DNA from: Batkoa obscura
Taxonomy: Eukaryota > Entomophthoromycota > Entomophthoromycetes > Entomophthorales > Batkoaceae
Length of the DNA stretch: 64,000 nucleotides
Reading direction: 5' to 3'
Assembly: GCA_030770535.1 (NCBI GenBank)
Contig: JASVEC010000005.1
Span: 1,364,001-1,428,000, forward strand
The notes under the pieces are model-generated. The model saw only the letters and a list, made by a program, of their open reading frames with translations, was not told the DNA's origin and did not search any database. This document shows, piece by piece, positions 54,109 to 64,000 of this stretch (positions within the stretch are counted from its first letter, which is position 1; each line of letters begins with the position of its first letter). The translations under genes were made by a program, and so were the position numbers.

Positions 54109-55184
54109 ATGATAAGTTATCTACGTTTATTTATAAAACCAACAAGATCATTACTTAATATTCGTCCCATAATAACAATTCTTCCGCAACCAACTCATAA
54201 TTTATTATTCTCCTTTCAATATTCAAGTAAAAAAAATAAGTCCAAATCAAAATCAAAATTTGAAGAAAAAGAATATAAAGATGATATTGAGTTACCAAAA
54301 GAAATAATAGAAATTGATTTAAATATTTATTCAGATAAAATGAAAGTGAATTTAACCCATTTAGAAAAGGAATTAGCTGGTTTAAAAATTGGTCGAGCTA
54401 ATCCAGGTAATATAATATTATATAATAAATATATAAGAATGAGAATAGTAATGATAAAGAGAGGATTGAAAATTCAATATTAATATTAATATTAATACTT
54501 TTTATATTTAGTTATCCTTGATAAAGTACAAATTGATACTGGGGATGAATATGGTACAGTACCATTAAAACAATTAGGGCAAGTTAGTATTAAAGATAAT
54601 CAAACTTTAACTATTCAATTATTTGAAGATAAGGTAAAATAATAATAATAATAATAATCTATTTTATGTGTTGTTTATTTGTATTTTATAAATTAGTTTT
54701 TAAAAATAGTAGAAAAGAGTATCTTAACATCTAAACTTAATTTAACCCCAATTATTAATAATAATAAAATCAATGTACCTATACCAAAGTAAGTTGAATA
54801 AAGACAAAATTATTATATTTATATTTATTACATTAGATACTAATTATAATCTATTTTAATTAGATTAACAACTGAAACACGAGAACAATTAATTAAACAA
54901 GTACATTTGATTGGAGAAAATAATAAATTGAAATTAAGAAATATTCGACAAAGTGGAATGAAACAAATACAAACTATTAAGAAAAAGAAAAATTCGGGGA
55001 TTTCGGCAGATGAGATTAAAGACTTAGAAAAAGAAGTAAGTTATATTGTTTAATTTTATAGGAGAATAGTAGTTTTAATTAATAATAATTCTTTATTTTA
55101 TTTTAGTTACAAAGTATATTAGAAAGTAATAATAAAAAGGTTGATACTTTAGTTAATGATAAAATTAAAGTTATTAAAAGCTAA
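54109..55184 (+). CDS. RRF1: mitochondrial ribosome recycling factor
   Basis: Five exons: 54109-54406, 54512-54633, 54697-54788, 54864-55035, 55107-55184 (253 aa, in phase). The N-terminal 60 residues are Arg/Lys/Ser-rich without acidic residues at first (MISYLRLFIKPTRSLLNIRP), as in mitochondrial targeting peptides. The RRF core follows: HLEKELAGLKIGRANPG, TVPLKQLGQVSIKDNQTLTI, VEKSILTSKLNLTP, LTTETREQLIKQVHLIGE, KLKLRNIRQSGMKQI and a final three-helix part. The factor splits post-termination ribosomes with EF-G2. Same strand as APRT, 281 bases upstream of it. Confidence 0.92.
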
Positions 55185-55465
55185 AGGGTAGTTATAGTGA
55201 AAGGACTTTTAATAGATTCAGATTCAAATAAAATAAGGAAATAAATTAAATTTTTTAATAATCTATTTTATTTATTTTTAATATTTGACTTTTATATCAA
55301 TTTCATAAACTAATCCCATAAAATAATCTCGATTTAGTAATAATTTAAAGAACCAATAAACTTATTGAAAAAATAGTAAAAGTTTCAAAGTTTCAATTAG
55401 TCACTTAAACTTGAGTTTTATTACTATTTTTTTAGCATAAAATCTTAATATTCTAACTAATAACT

Positions 55466-56445
55466 ATGTCCAAGGATCTCTCTTATATTAAAAGTAAAAT
55501 AGCTACTGTGCCTAATTTTCCAAAAGAAGTAATTATCTATTCAATTTAGAAATATAAAAAGTAAGATTTTAATGAATTTTTTATTAGGGTATCATCTTTA
55601 GAGATATTTTCCCAATATTTCAAGATCCATTAGCGGTAGAATATTTAATTAATCATTTAATTAATCATATTATTACTACTAATGAACAAAAAATTGATGT
55701 GATTGTTGGTAAGTTAAATATTATTTTTTTTATTTTTTTTTATTCTCTTTAACTTCTTTAATTTCTTTATTCTCCTCTAATTTGTATCTTTCTATTCACA
55801 TGAACATATATTTAATATTCATAAAACTATACAACTTATAATTTGATGATTCAAATCTAATTTCATATCTACAATTTAGGCTTGGATGCTCGTGGTTTTT
55901 TATTAGGTCCCATTTTAGCATTAAGATTAAATGCTAGTTTTGTACCTGTACGTAAAAGAGGAAAATTATGTGGAGAAGTTATTTCAGCTGAATATGTTAA
56001 AGAATATGGTGTAGTAAGTTTAATAGTAGATATTAATAATAAGTTTATTTTTTAATTTGTTATTATTTTTATTTTTAGGATACTTTTGAAATGCAAAAAG
56101 GAGCTATTAAAAAAGGTCAAAATGTTGTTATAATTGATGATTTAATTGCTACAGGTAAGTTTTGAGATTATTAGTATTTATTTTAAGTTATTTATTTTAA
56201 TCATTCTTTTTTTTATCCTTATCTTCATCTTCATCTTAGGTGGTAGTGCCTTTGCTGCTGGTAAGTTTATTTTTATTTTTCATAATAATAATAATGATTA
56301 TTAATATAATATTTTTAAATAAATAGGTGAATTAGTTTTAAAAAATGGGGGTAATTTAATCGAGTATTTATTTATTATTGAATTACTTGAACTTAATGGA
56401 AAAGAAAAATTAAATAACAAAGTTTATTCTTGTATTCAATATTAA
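55466..56445 (+). CDS. APT1: adenine phosphoribosyltransferase
   Basis: Six exons: 55466-55528, 55588-55708, 55880-56013, 56079-56154, 56240-56260, 56327-56445 (177 aa, in phase). It makes AMP from adenine and PRPP in purine salvage. Marks: [53 protein letters not shown], and the PRPP loop [20 protein letters not shown]. Exon 5 is a 21-base micro-exon coding GSAFAAG, right inside the PRPP loop. Length is normal. Confidence 0.95.
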
Positions 56446-56577
56446 ATAAAAACATTAAGAATATGTGAAATAAATAAATCGATTAAAATTGATTGGTTCA
56501 AATTTAAATTTGTATATTTTGATAACGTTTTAGTTTTTTTGAAATATTTTTTTAAAATATTATTTTCAAAATAAAAT

Positions 56578-57943
56578 ATGAATATTAAGGAATTAAATTA
56601 TAATGCATCCGAAGAAGAAAAATATAAAATTGAAATTAATATTAATGAATTAAATAATGAGTTAAATTGTATTCAAAATAAAATTATAAATTTAGTAAGT
56701 TAATTAATACTTTGTTTTACTTTTAACTAGTAATTTTGGATTCATTTTTATAATAAATATAGGTTCAATTAAATACTGATAACTTATATCAACCTATTGA
56801 AAGTTTATTAAATGTTTCTAAAAAAATAGAATTAATTCAACAACAATTTTTTTATTTAATGGAAAATATTAATAGGTAAATTAATAACTTAATTTCAATA
56901 CTTTTATTAACAAATTCTAAATCCCTTAATTTACTTTCTAAATCTATTAATTCATCTAATAATTTTTTAATTCAATTTTTTTCTATTTAGTATCAAATTA
57001 AAAACAATATCCAGTTCTATAATCTTAGAAAAAAAGATTCAATTATTACAACGATTTACTTTATTATCTCAAGTATTAAGAGATATTTTAAGAAAAAATC
57101 AATTAATAATGGGATTATTTCATTTAACTTTAGATAATGAAGAAACTTGTATTTATATCAATAAAATTGGTAAGTTTTATTATTATTATTATTATATTAA
57201 CTATTTTATCATATTATTATTTATTTGTTATTATTATTGTTATTTTCATTATCAATAAAATAACTAGATTACAATTTCAATGGAATAATTAATATTAAAT
57301 TTTTATTTTTATTTTCTTAGAAGATAAAATTAACTTCAATAATTCCAAATTAACAGTGATCTTACCATTGATTTCTTATTTAAATTATCGAAAAAAAAAA
57401 AATTATTTATTAAGTTTCAATCATATATTATCAGGATTAAATTGGAAGGTAATGTTCTATTATAATATAATTAATAATAATAATGATAATTATTATTATT
57501 ATTATTATTCATTTTATTTATCTTATTGCTTTTTTTAATATTATTTTATTTTATGTTATATTTAGGATAATTTATTACTTTCTAAAGGGTTAAATAATAT
57601 TGAAAATTTAAATTTAATATTTCAATTAAAAAAAGAATTAATCAGTAAAAATCAATTCAATTTTTTATTAAATTATATCAATCAGTTAATACAATCTTAT
57701 GAAAATAATAAAAATGGTAATTATTATATTATTATATGGGAATGTATTTTTTTATTTAAGAATTTTGCTACAATTTTTCCACTCAAATAGCGCTTAAAAG
57801 AGGGAAAAAGTGATGAAGCCAAAAAAAACACCCCCATATTCTATTATTATATACTAATCACTTTACTCCTTATAGATAAGAATAACAATCAAGCCACTTT
57901 ATTATATTGGAAACAATGGTATAATAAATTAAGTAGTATATAA
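56578..57943 (+). CDS. coiled-coil protein of unknown function
   Basis: Six exons: 56578-56694, 56763-56875, 56991-57169, 57321-57448, 57566-57716, 57876-57943 (251 aa, in phase). The protein is mostly helical, with heptads such as IELIQQQFFYLMENINSIKL and IILEKKIQLLQRFTLLSQVL. This arrangement is loosely like the N-terminal part of COG complex subunits (Cog5 type), but the protein is much shorter and no motif decides. The fifth intron (57717-57875) carries a MITE. Starts 132 bases after APRT on the same strand and converges on the CTL gene. Confidence 0.65.
57735..57838 (+). mobile_element. MITE-like element, copy 10 (intronic)
   Basis: TATGGGAATGTATTTTTTTA to AAAAAAAACACCCCCATA with TA edges, lying wholly inside the fifth intron of the coiled-coil gene. 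Removing about 106 bases would leave an intron of about 53, the usual size here. Confidence 0.88.
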
Positions 57944-58012
57944 AATTAAAATTAAATTATTTTTTTATTTTTTTATTGAATTTAATAATACTAATAATAA
58001 ATGATCTTTAAT

Positions 58013-58070
58013 AATATAATATAATATAATATAATATAATATAATATATAATATAATATAATATAATATA
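58013..58070. repeat. (TAATA)n microsatellite
   Basis: About eleven tandem ATAAT/TAATA pentanucleotides with one short interruption, in the spacer between convergent genes. Confidence 0.9.
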
Positions 58071-58092
58071 CAATGAATTTTTCTATTACAAA

Positions 58093-59816
58093 TTAATTGG
58101 ATAATGTTTTATGAGCTAATGAATTATGAATAGTCTTATTATCTAAATCAATATTATAACATATATAAATAGCATCCGAACTAAAATAAATAAAAAATTG
58201 ATTAGTGTTAATAAACTTGTTACATTACATTTTACATCATATTATTGTATATGAATTCTATGCTACTATTCTTATTCTATATTAAATAATAATTTACCTG
58301 TATAATAATATATTCATTAAAAATTTAAAGATATAAAATGGAATACCAACCCCAATTAAACCAACAATTAAAAAATGATTGGTATGTAAAGTATCTGCTG
58401 AAAAACAATAAAATGCAAATCCAGAAATTATACAACCAAGTAAAATAGCGGAATAAATAGTTATACGTATAATCATTGCTAATATAAAATAAAAGTTAAT
58501 AATTGTATATTATTATTATTATTATTAGTTCTTATTATTTGAATTTTTACCTGATAAAAAAATTTGATTCATTCTTTTCCTTAAAATTGATGTAGCCAAT
58601 TTACTTGATTTTAAAAACGATTTTCCAGAGATACCAATATAAGATACAGTATAAAAACTAATACTTTCAACCAAATTAGCTATTATTAAAATTGGAAAAA
58701 ATAAAATTCTTAAGATTCTTCCTTTTTGTCCATTAATCTATTTTAATAGATAAATTAATATGAATTTTAATTAAAATATTATTAAAATGTATTTTATCAT
58801 TCTATTATTATGCTATATTATTAATTTACCTTTGGACTATTGATATAAAAAGTCTTTAATAATTTTAAACAATTACAAAAAGCCATTACTAAAGACGCAA
58901 AACTTAAACTTCCTAAAGAAGTAGTAAGAGAACGCTTTAAAGCTATTTTCGTTGGATGGTATCCATTTAAAAATTGGTATTCTTTTCTATTATAATGAAT
59001 AAATATTATTAAAAATTATATATCATTATTATTATTATGTTATTATAACTTACTGATAAAAATACCATTGAGATACTGTACCAGCAATACACGATCTAAT
59101 ATATGAATAGAAATTGTTATTATTCTATTATTATATCATTTTATTATTATTTACCTTTCAATATTATTAATAAGTGAAGTTGTCCAAAAATAAAATAAAC
59201 AATAATAAGGTATTAATAGTTTTAAATTACTATTTAATATCCATATTTTATCTATAGTAATGACATTAATACTATTATACTATTATACTATTATTATTTT
59301 ACTTACTTTGATTATCTTTATCTGTAGCTTCTAAATGTCCCAATAAAAATAAACGATCAAAAGAGATTAGCCAGATACAAGTAAATAATATATTAATTCC
59401 TAAACACATTAATGACATTGAAAAAATTTCCAAATTATTTTTCAATATGGTACATGTCATCTAATTGAAGATTATTATCAGTTGTTATTATTTATTACTA
59501 TCATGTATTATTTTAATTACCTGTACAATATCAATTGCTTGTTTAACTGAAGAATGATAACGGTGTATAATAAATCCATGACTTATTGCCATTAATAAGG
59601 GGAAGATTGAAAAGATATATGAACTGAATTAAATTAAATTAAATTAATAAATTGTTACGTTATCATAGTATTATTATTATTACCCAAGAGATGGATCCCC
59701 TTCTCCATAAATAAAAGAAAATCCAGCATGACCTTTAAATACCATCCAAAGTGAGGTCAACATTGAAAAGGCTGGCATAGATAAAAACAAAAACCAAATA
59801 ACATTCTATAATAGAA

Positions 59817-59890
<74 letters not shown>

Positions 59891-60949
59891 TTACCTTAGG
59901 TATTAAACATAAACTATATAACCATATACAACCAATGATAATCGAACTTAAGATATTGATAGTTACTGCCACTAAAAATAAAATTTAACTAACTCAATTA
60001 AACTCGCTTTTTTATAGAAACTTACATAAACTTTCTTTAATAGCACGAAAGATAGTAGTTGATGTATATTTTGCAATTAAAGAAGACTTTATAATAATAT
60101 TAAATTAAAATAAATATTAAACAAAAACAATATCTTACTTGACTAGTTTCCCAAAACATAATAATATTAACGATTAAAAAAGAAAGTGTATAACCAATAT
60201 AAAGTAATAAAAAAAAAACATCTTTAAATTTCTGTTTTTGTGCCCAAAAAGTAAACTTAATTGTATTCTTATTCTAAAATCAAATTAACTTTACTAATTC
60301 TATAATAAAAGTAAAAATTTAATGCTTACTTTAATCTCAGGCACAATTTCCTGTTCTAATTTATTCTTTTTAATTTTATTTAAATAAATGGAGCCATGCT
60401 AAAAAAAATAATTAATAAATTTAAGTTTAAAATCAGTAAAGTCCTTACTTCTTCAAGTCCATTATAACCTTCTTCTTCATGCATGGAATTCATATCATCT
60501 TCATGATCTAGTTCTCTTTCTCTTTCTTCTATTAAACTTTTATTGTTTAAATCCAAACTTAATTCATCTAATTTTAACTCCATTGCCTCCTTTTTTTCTA
60601 ATTTCAAAATCTCTGATTCAGCTTCTCTTTTTCCATTCTCTTTTTCTTCGTCTTTTTTATCTTCCAACGTCTGGTCTTCAAAGAGCTCATTATCGGCCAT
60701 CTCATTTTCTTTAATGTTAAAAAACAATGAATTATTTCTTTCATTTTTACCTGTTGGTGAAATCAATTCAGCATATTCATTGTTTTGTTTTAAGATTAAA
60801 TTTAAAGAATTATTTAAATTCCATTTAGTTAATAAATTCCTTCTTTTCTCCAAATCAGAATGGGAAGTAGCAGTAAATTCATCTTCTCCACCTTCATCTA
60901 TTTCGTCGACAGATAATAGTGTTTTTTGCTCAATTGAGTGGATTGACAT
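58093..60949 (-). CDS. choline transporter-like (CTL/Pns1) membrane protein
   Basis: Fourteen exons (descending): 60449-60949, 60330-60398, 60139-60273, 60026-60086, 59895-59971, 59684-59805, 59521-59623, 59307-59460, 59155-59251, 59054-59095, 58830-58986, 58551-58737, 58298-58478, 58093-58180 (657 aa, all in phase). The N-terminal 190 residues are cytosolic, acidic and Glu/Lys-rich. About ten TM helices follow. CTL marks: SCIAGTVSQWYFYQ, ALKRSLTTSLGSLSFASLVM, SYIGISGKSFLKSSKLA, VGLIGVGIPFYIFKF and the C-terminal SSDAIYICYNIDLDN. The family includes yeast Pns1 and animal CTL1 choline transporters; the substrate is not established for Pns1. Start is the first ATG; an upstream GTG is ignored. 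Confidence 0.85.
59819..59890. repeat. (TTA)n microsatellite in intron
   Basis: About 24 uninterrupted TTA/ATT units fill most of the intron 59806-59894 of the CTL gene. Confidence 0.92.
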
Positions 60950-61887
60950 TTGATAGTATCGTATAATTTCAAAAGAATTAGAAATTAAAAAAGTTATGCT
61001 TAAAACAATGGATAATTTTTTAACAGTCACACAATGGTCAAACTAAAATTGCTTTAATCCGATTTAAACATAGATTGGGCATTTTTAACTTGTCTTACTT
61101 GACTTTATTTATGCCGGTTTTTTATTTTTGTAACCATTAAATATAGAATTAAAAAGATCTAATTGACGTTTAAATTGGATCAATAAGATTGAAATCTTTT
61201 AAAACGGGCAACTCATTGCTAAGCCTTAAGCTAGAGTTTTGAATTTTTATTGGTGAATGGAAATTCTAAACCAAAATTTTAGGTTTGATACAAAAAGAGT
61301 ACTTTTTGGAGGTCATTTTCCTATCATTTTTATGCTAGGCTATTAAGCAGCGGTAAGGGTTAATTATAGATGATTCTTTTATACTTTTAGTTAGACTTTA
61401 AGGTGCTTACAGTTATTTTGGACAGTTTATTGTTTAGAACTTAAGTTTAGAAGTTGTAAAACTTAATTATTAAAGATTTTTATAAATATTTAATCAAGAT
61501 TTTAAAGCGGTACAAGTTAACTATTAATGCTCTCTGTGACTTTTAAGCTGGGGTTTAAAAATGTTATGTTATTTTCAATGATTATTTTACCTTAAAGCTA
61601 AATTAAAAGTTGATATGATAATTTTATTAATAGTAAATCAGTAAAAACAGCTAATTCATTAGATTTAAGAATAAATTCCGAATTAAGAATTGAATTTTGT
61701 GCTAAAATAAAATTACTACGTCTATAAAAAAATAAAAAAATAAAAACAATAAATAATAAAGTTTTGGTATAAGAATACTTTATTTTAAAAAAAATAAAGC
61801 TATATATATTTGTGATATGATAGGAGTAAATTTTTTTGTTTATTTTTTGTTTTTTTACTCGTATTAATAAGCAGTTTATAAAGTAAA
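60950..61887. other. intergenic, about 0.9 kb
   Basis: CTL promoter followed by AT-rich spacer. No gene seen. Confidence 0.6.
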
Positions 61888-62284
61888 TTAATTGAACTTA
61901 ACTATTTCAATTACTTTATTCTCATCATCTTTGGTAATAATTATTTTAGCTACATTATCTTCATCCTTTTCAATAACAATTACTTCTACTACACTTTTAT
62001 TAATATCATTAACTTTTTGAACTTCTTTCTACCTCTCCGTTAATAATATTTTGTCTAGCTACTTCTTCCATTTTTTTACTAATATTATTTAATTTGGGTA
62101 ATTTAGTTTCATTTTGATTAATAGTTTTAAAACCAATTATATAAATTTTAACAAAATTACTAATAACTCTAGTAGGGGTAAATACTTTTTTTGCTGCGTT
62201 CTTGATACTCGTTCTAAAACAATTGACTATATTTATTATCCGTGCTTTATTAATTTTTTTAATTATTATTTTGAGGTGCCCCAT
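61888..62284 (-). pseudogene. broken or spliced reading frame, unknown product
   Basis: The minus strand is open for 91 codons (starts MGHLKIIIKKINKARIINIV, ends EEVARQNIINGEVERSSKS) at 62009-62284. Coding character then continues in another frame (EVQKVNDINKSVVEVIVIEK, then DNVAKIIITKDDENKVIEIV) to a stop at 61888-61890. The join falls near 62020-62040, where there is no proper intron, so a frameshift in a former gene is likely. Lys/Ile/Asn-rich with no known domain. Confidence 0.4.
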
Positions 62285-63275
62285 CTTATTTAGAATTCGC
62301 CTCAGGTAATAAGCTTTATTTTTCTCTCTCTAGAAATAAAACCTCTTGCTGTTAGATAGTTTATTAATAATTTGCCCTTTTTTGATAACTAGTTTAACTA
62401 GATTCTTTTTATTTCACTAAATAATATTTGTTTTTTTGGTTGCATTATTATGAGTTGATTTTTTATTATTATTAATCATTTAGACCCAAAATTAAAAAAT
62501 CAATTTAAATTTATAAAATAACATTTGAATAAATTAAATCACCTCTTTGTTTTATTTAAAAACCACTATTTAAATATGTTATATATTAATATAGCTAAGA
62601 TTTAAATATAATATAAAATAAATCAAATTTTTAAAAATTTTGTATTAAATTAGTTTGTAATTAACTGTTTTTTAATGTTTTAAATTTATATTAAAATTTG
62701 TTAAATTTTATTTATTTAAAAAGCGAATTTTGCCAAAATTAGTTAAAAATATAAAAATTGAATATTAAAAAATTAAATAAACAAATAATTAGTGCTGAAA
62801 ATTACTGTAAATTACTTTTATTTAAAAAATATACAATTTAAAAATTTTTATAATTTTTTATTAATTATTTTATATTATGAATATCAAAATTTTATGCTGT
62901 TAGATAAATCAATAAATTAATAATGTTTAAATTAAACTATTATAAATAAAATAACAGCTATTAAAATATTTTTAAATATATACTCCGAAAATCAACTCAA
63001 ATGGCTTCTTTTTTGACCAATACTACTTATATTTATGATTTAATATTATAGAATACTTATAATATTAGCTACAAAAGGCTTTAATTGTAATTGGAAACTT
63101 AAAATTTATTGTATTAAAAGCTCAAATTTGTAAAACTACTTTTTAGTGTACCTTCCTTGCTTTTACCATCAACCCAAATAGGTCAATTTCCCGGAAAAGC
63201 ACCTGTTAATAAAACTATAATTAAATAATAATGTTTATAGAATAAATTATCAAATTATGTAAAAACATATTAGCA

Positions 63276-63378
63276 TATAGGGGTGTTTTTTTTAGTTTCA
63301 TGACTTTCCATTTTTTGAGCGCTATTTAAGTCCAAAAATTTCTAGTAAAACTCTTGAACAAAAAAATACATCCTCATA
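63276..63378 (-). mobile_element. MITE-like element, copy 11
   Basis: TATAGGGGTGTTTTTTTTAG to ACAAAAAAATACATCCTCATA, reverse orientation, core ACTTTCCATTTTTTGAGCGC. Confidence 0.82.
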
Positions 63379-63800
63379 TGATTAGCTGATTCTTTATCCG
63401 ATTTAGATTTTTAGCAAAAATTAGGAATTAAGCACAAGATGGTATGAAATTAAGTTGCTTTTTTTCTTAATTAAAATTATTCATGGGAATATTTTTTTAT
63501 TCAGTAATCTAAAATTTTTGAAAAAATCTACGCTACACAGAAAATGGACAAAAAATATGAAATGGAAAATTTTATCCTTAACTTTAACTGAACTTTTAAA
63601 TTTACCCATATATATAAGTACTAAAAAAAAAGTAAATGTTGATTTCCTCTGAAAAAAAGTAGAAAAAGTGACAAATTTTTTATCAGAAAATGCCTCTCTT
63701 GAGGCTTTCCTTAACGTTGCAGCTTTAATTTTTTATTTGAAAAGTCAGTTTTCTAAAATGTAGACTTATCTGCTAAGTTTAAATTTTGATTTGATTTAAG

Positions 63801-63904
63801 TATATAGTAATGTTTTTTGGCTTCATCACTTTTTCCATTTTTTAAGCGCTATTTGAGAGGAAAAATTGGTAGTAAAATTCTTACACAAAAACATATCCCC
63901 ATAT
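63801..63904 (-). mobile_element. MITE-like element, copy 12
   Basis: TATATAGTAATGTTTTTTGG to AAAACATATCCCCATA, reverse orientation; core CACTTTTTCCATTTTTTAAG and GCGCTATTTGAGAGGAAAAA. About 420 bases from copy 11. Confidence 0.82.
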
Positions 63905-64000
63905 AATTGTTTCAACTGTATATTATCATTAATTTCAATACTAATTAAACCTAACAATATTTTCACTTTAGCTCAAAAACTTGATTATTTAATATGGAAA

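Larger units (their letters stand above)
62285..64000. other. gene-poor right end
   Basis: Very AT-rich. Two MITEs (63276-63378, 63801-63904) are the only recognisable features. A 65-aa frame at 63455-63652 looks like chance. Confidence 0.6.

Noticed and set aside
60543-60953. 136-aa plus-strand frame opposite the CTL gene N-terminus
   Set aside because: Complement of a Glu/Lys-rich exon; shadow.
63455-63652. 65-aa frame near the right end
   Set aside because: No family, no promoter or splice context; composition as expected by chance.

Overview
The window is a strongly AT-rich nuclear segment from a fungus. Almost every conserved gene is split by short introns (about 45-110 bases, with GTAAGT-like donors and TAG or AAG acceptors). 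Several products are fungal or clearly eukaryotic: a Chs7-type chitin synthase export chaperone, an Akr1-type palmitoyltransferase, calnexin, a POT1-like telomere protein, HSF, Trm6, Sft2 and a Pns1-type CTL protein. Base composition, intron density and poly-Asn tracts suggest an early-diverging, AT-rich lineage. I cannot name the genus from sequence alone. No retrovirus-like or other virus-like element was recognised.

Region 1 (about 1-12.3 kb) and region 3 (about 24.5-30.5 kb) are accessory DNA built from copies of one unit. Each unit has a tiny secreted two-cysteine protein (52-55 aa) placed head to head with a large secreted Thr/Ser mucin-like repeat protein. Downstream lies a conserved stretch and, in two units, an F-box gene or its relic. 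Units A (about 1-5150) and B (about 7800-12300) face right; units C (about 30440-26550) and D (26229-25163) face left. A and C share a nearly identical tract (about 440-3612 and 27469-30243) set inside much more diverged homology, which looks like a gene-conversion tract. The mucin gene of D has lost its ATG and its repeat array. The F-box copy of A is a relic with a small transposon in it.

Region 2 (13.8-23.9 kb) is a compact housekeeping block: HSF (+), POT1-like (-), a two-TM coiled-coil protein (-), a thioredoxin-UBX fusion (+) and cytosolic seryl-tRNA synthetase (-). Region 4 (30.8-36.0 kb) has a secreted protein with eight cysteine-rich repeats, a secreted class 3 lipase and a cluster of small transposons. 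Region 5 (36.7-61.0 kb) is again housekeeping: CHS7 (+), F-box (-), AKR1 (-), calnexin (-), TRM6 (-), SFT2 (+), SDF2-like MIR protein (-), tRNA-Val (-), R3H/SUZ protein (+), mitochondrial RRF (+), APRT (+), a coiled-coil protein (+) and a CTL transporter (-). The last 3 kb are gene-poor, with one broken reading frame and two small transposons.

A roughly 105-bp MITE-like element with TATGGGGRTG termini occurs about twelve times, mostly between genes but once inside an intron and once inside the F-box relic. The secretory theme is strong: mucins, small secreted partners, cysteine-repeat protein and lipase sit in accessory regions, while calnexin, Sft2, the SDF2-like protein and Chs7 form part of the secretory machinery in the housekeeping blocks. 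That link is a matter of shared pathway, not of an operon.
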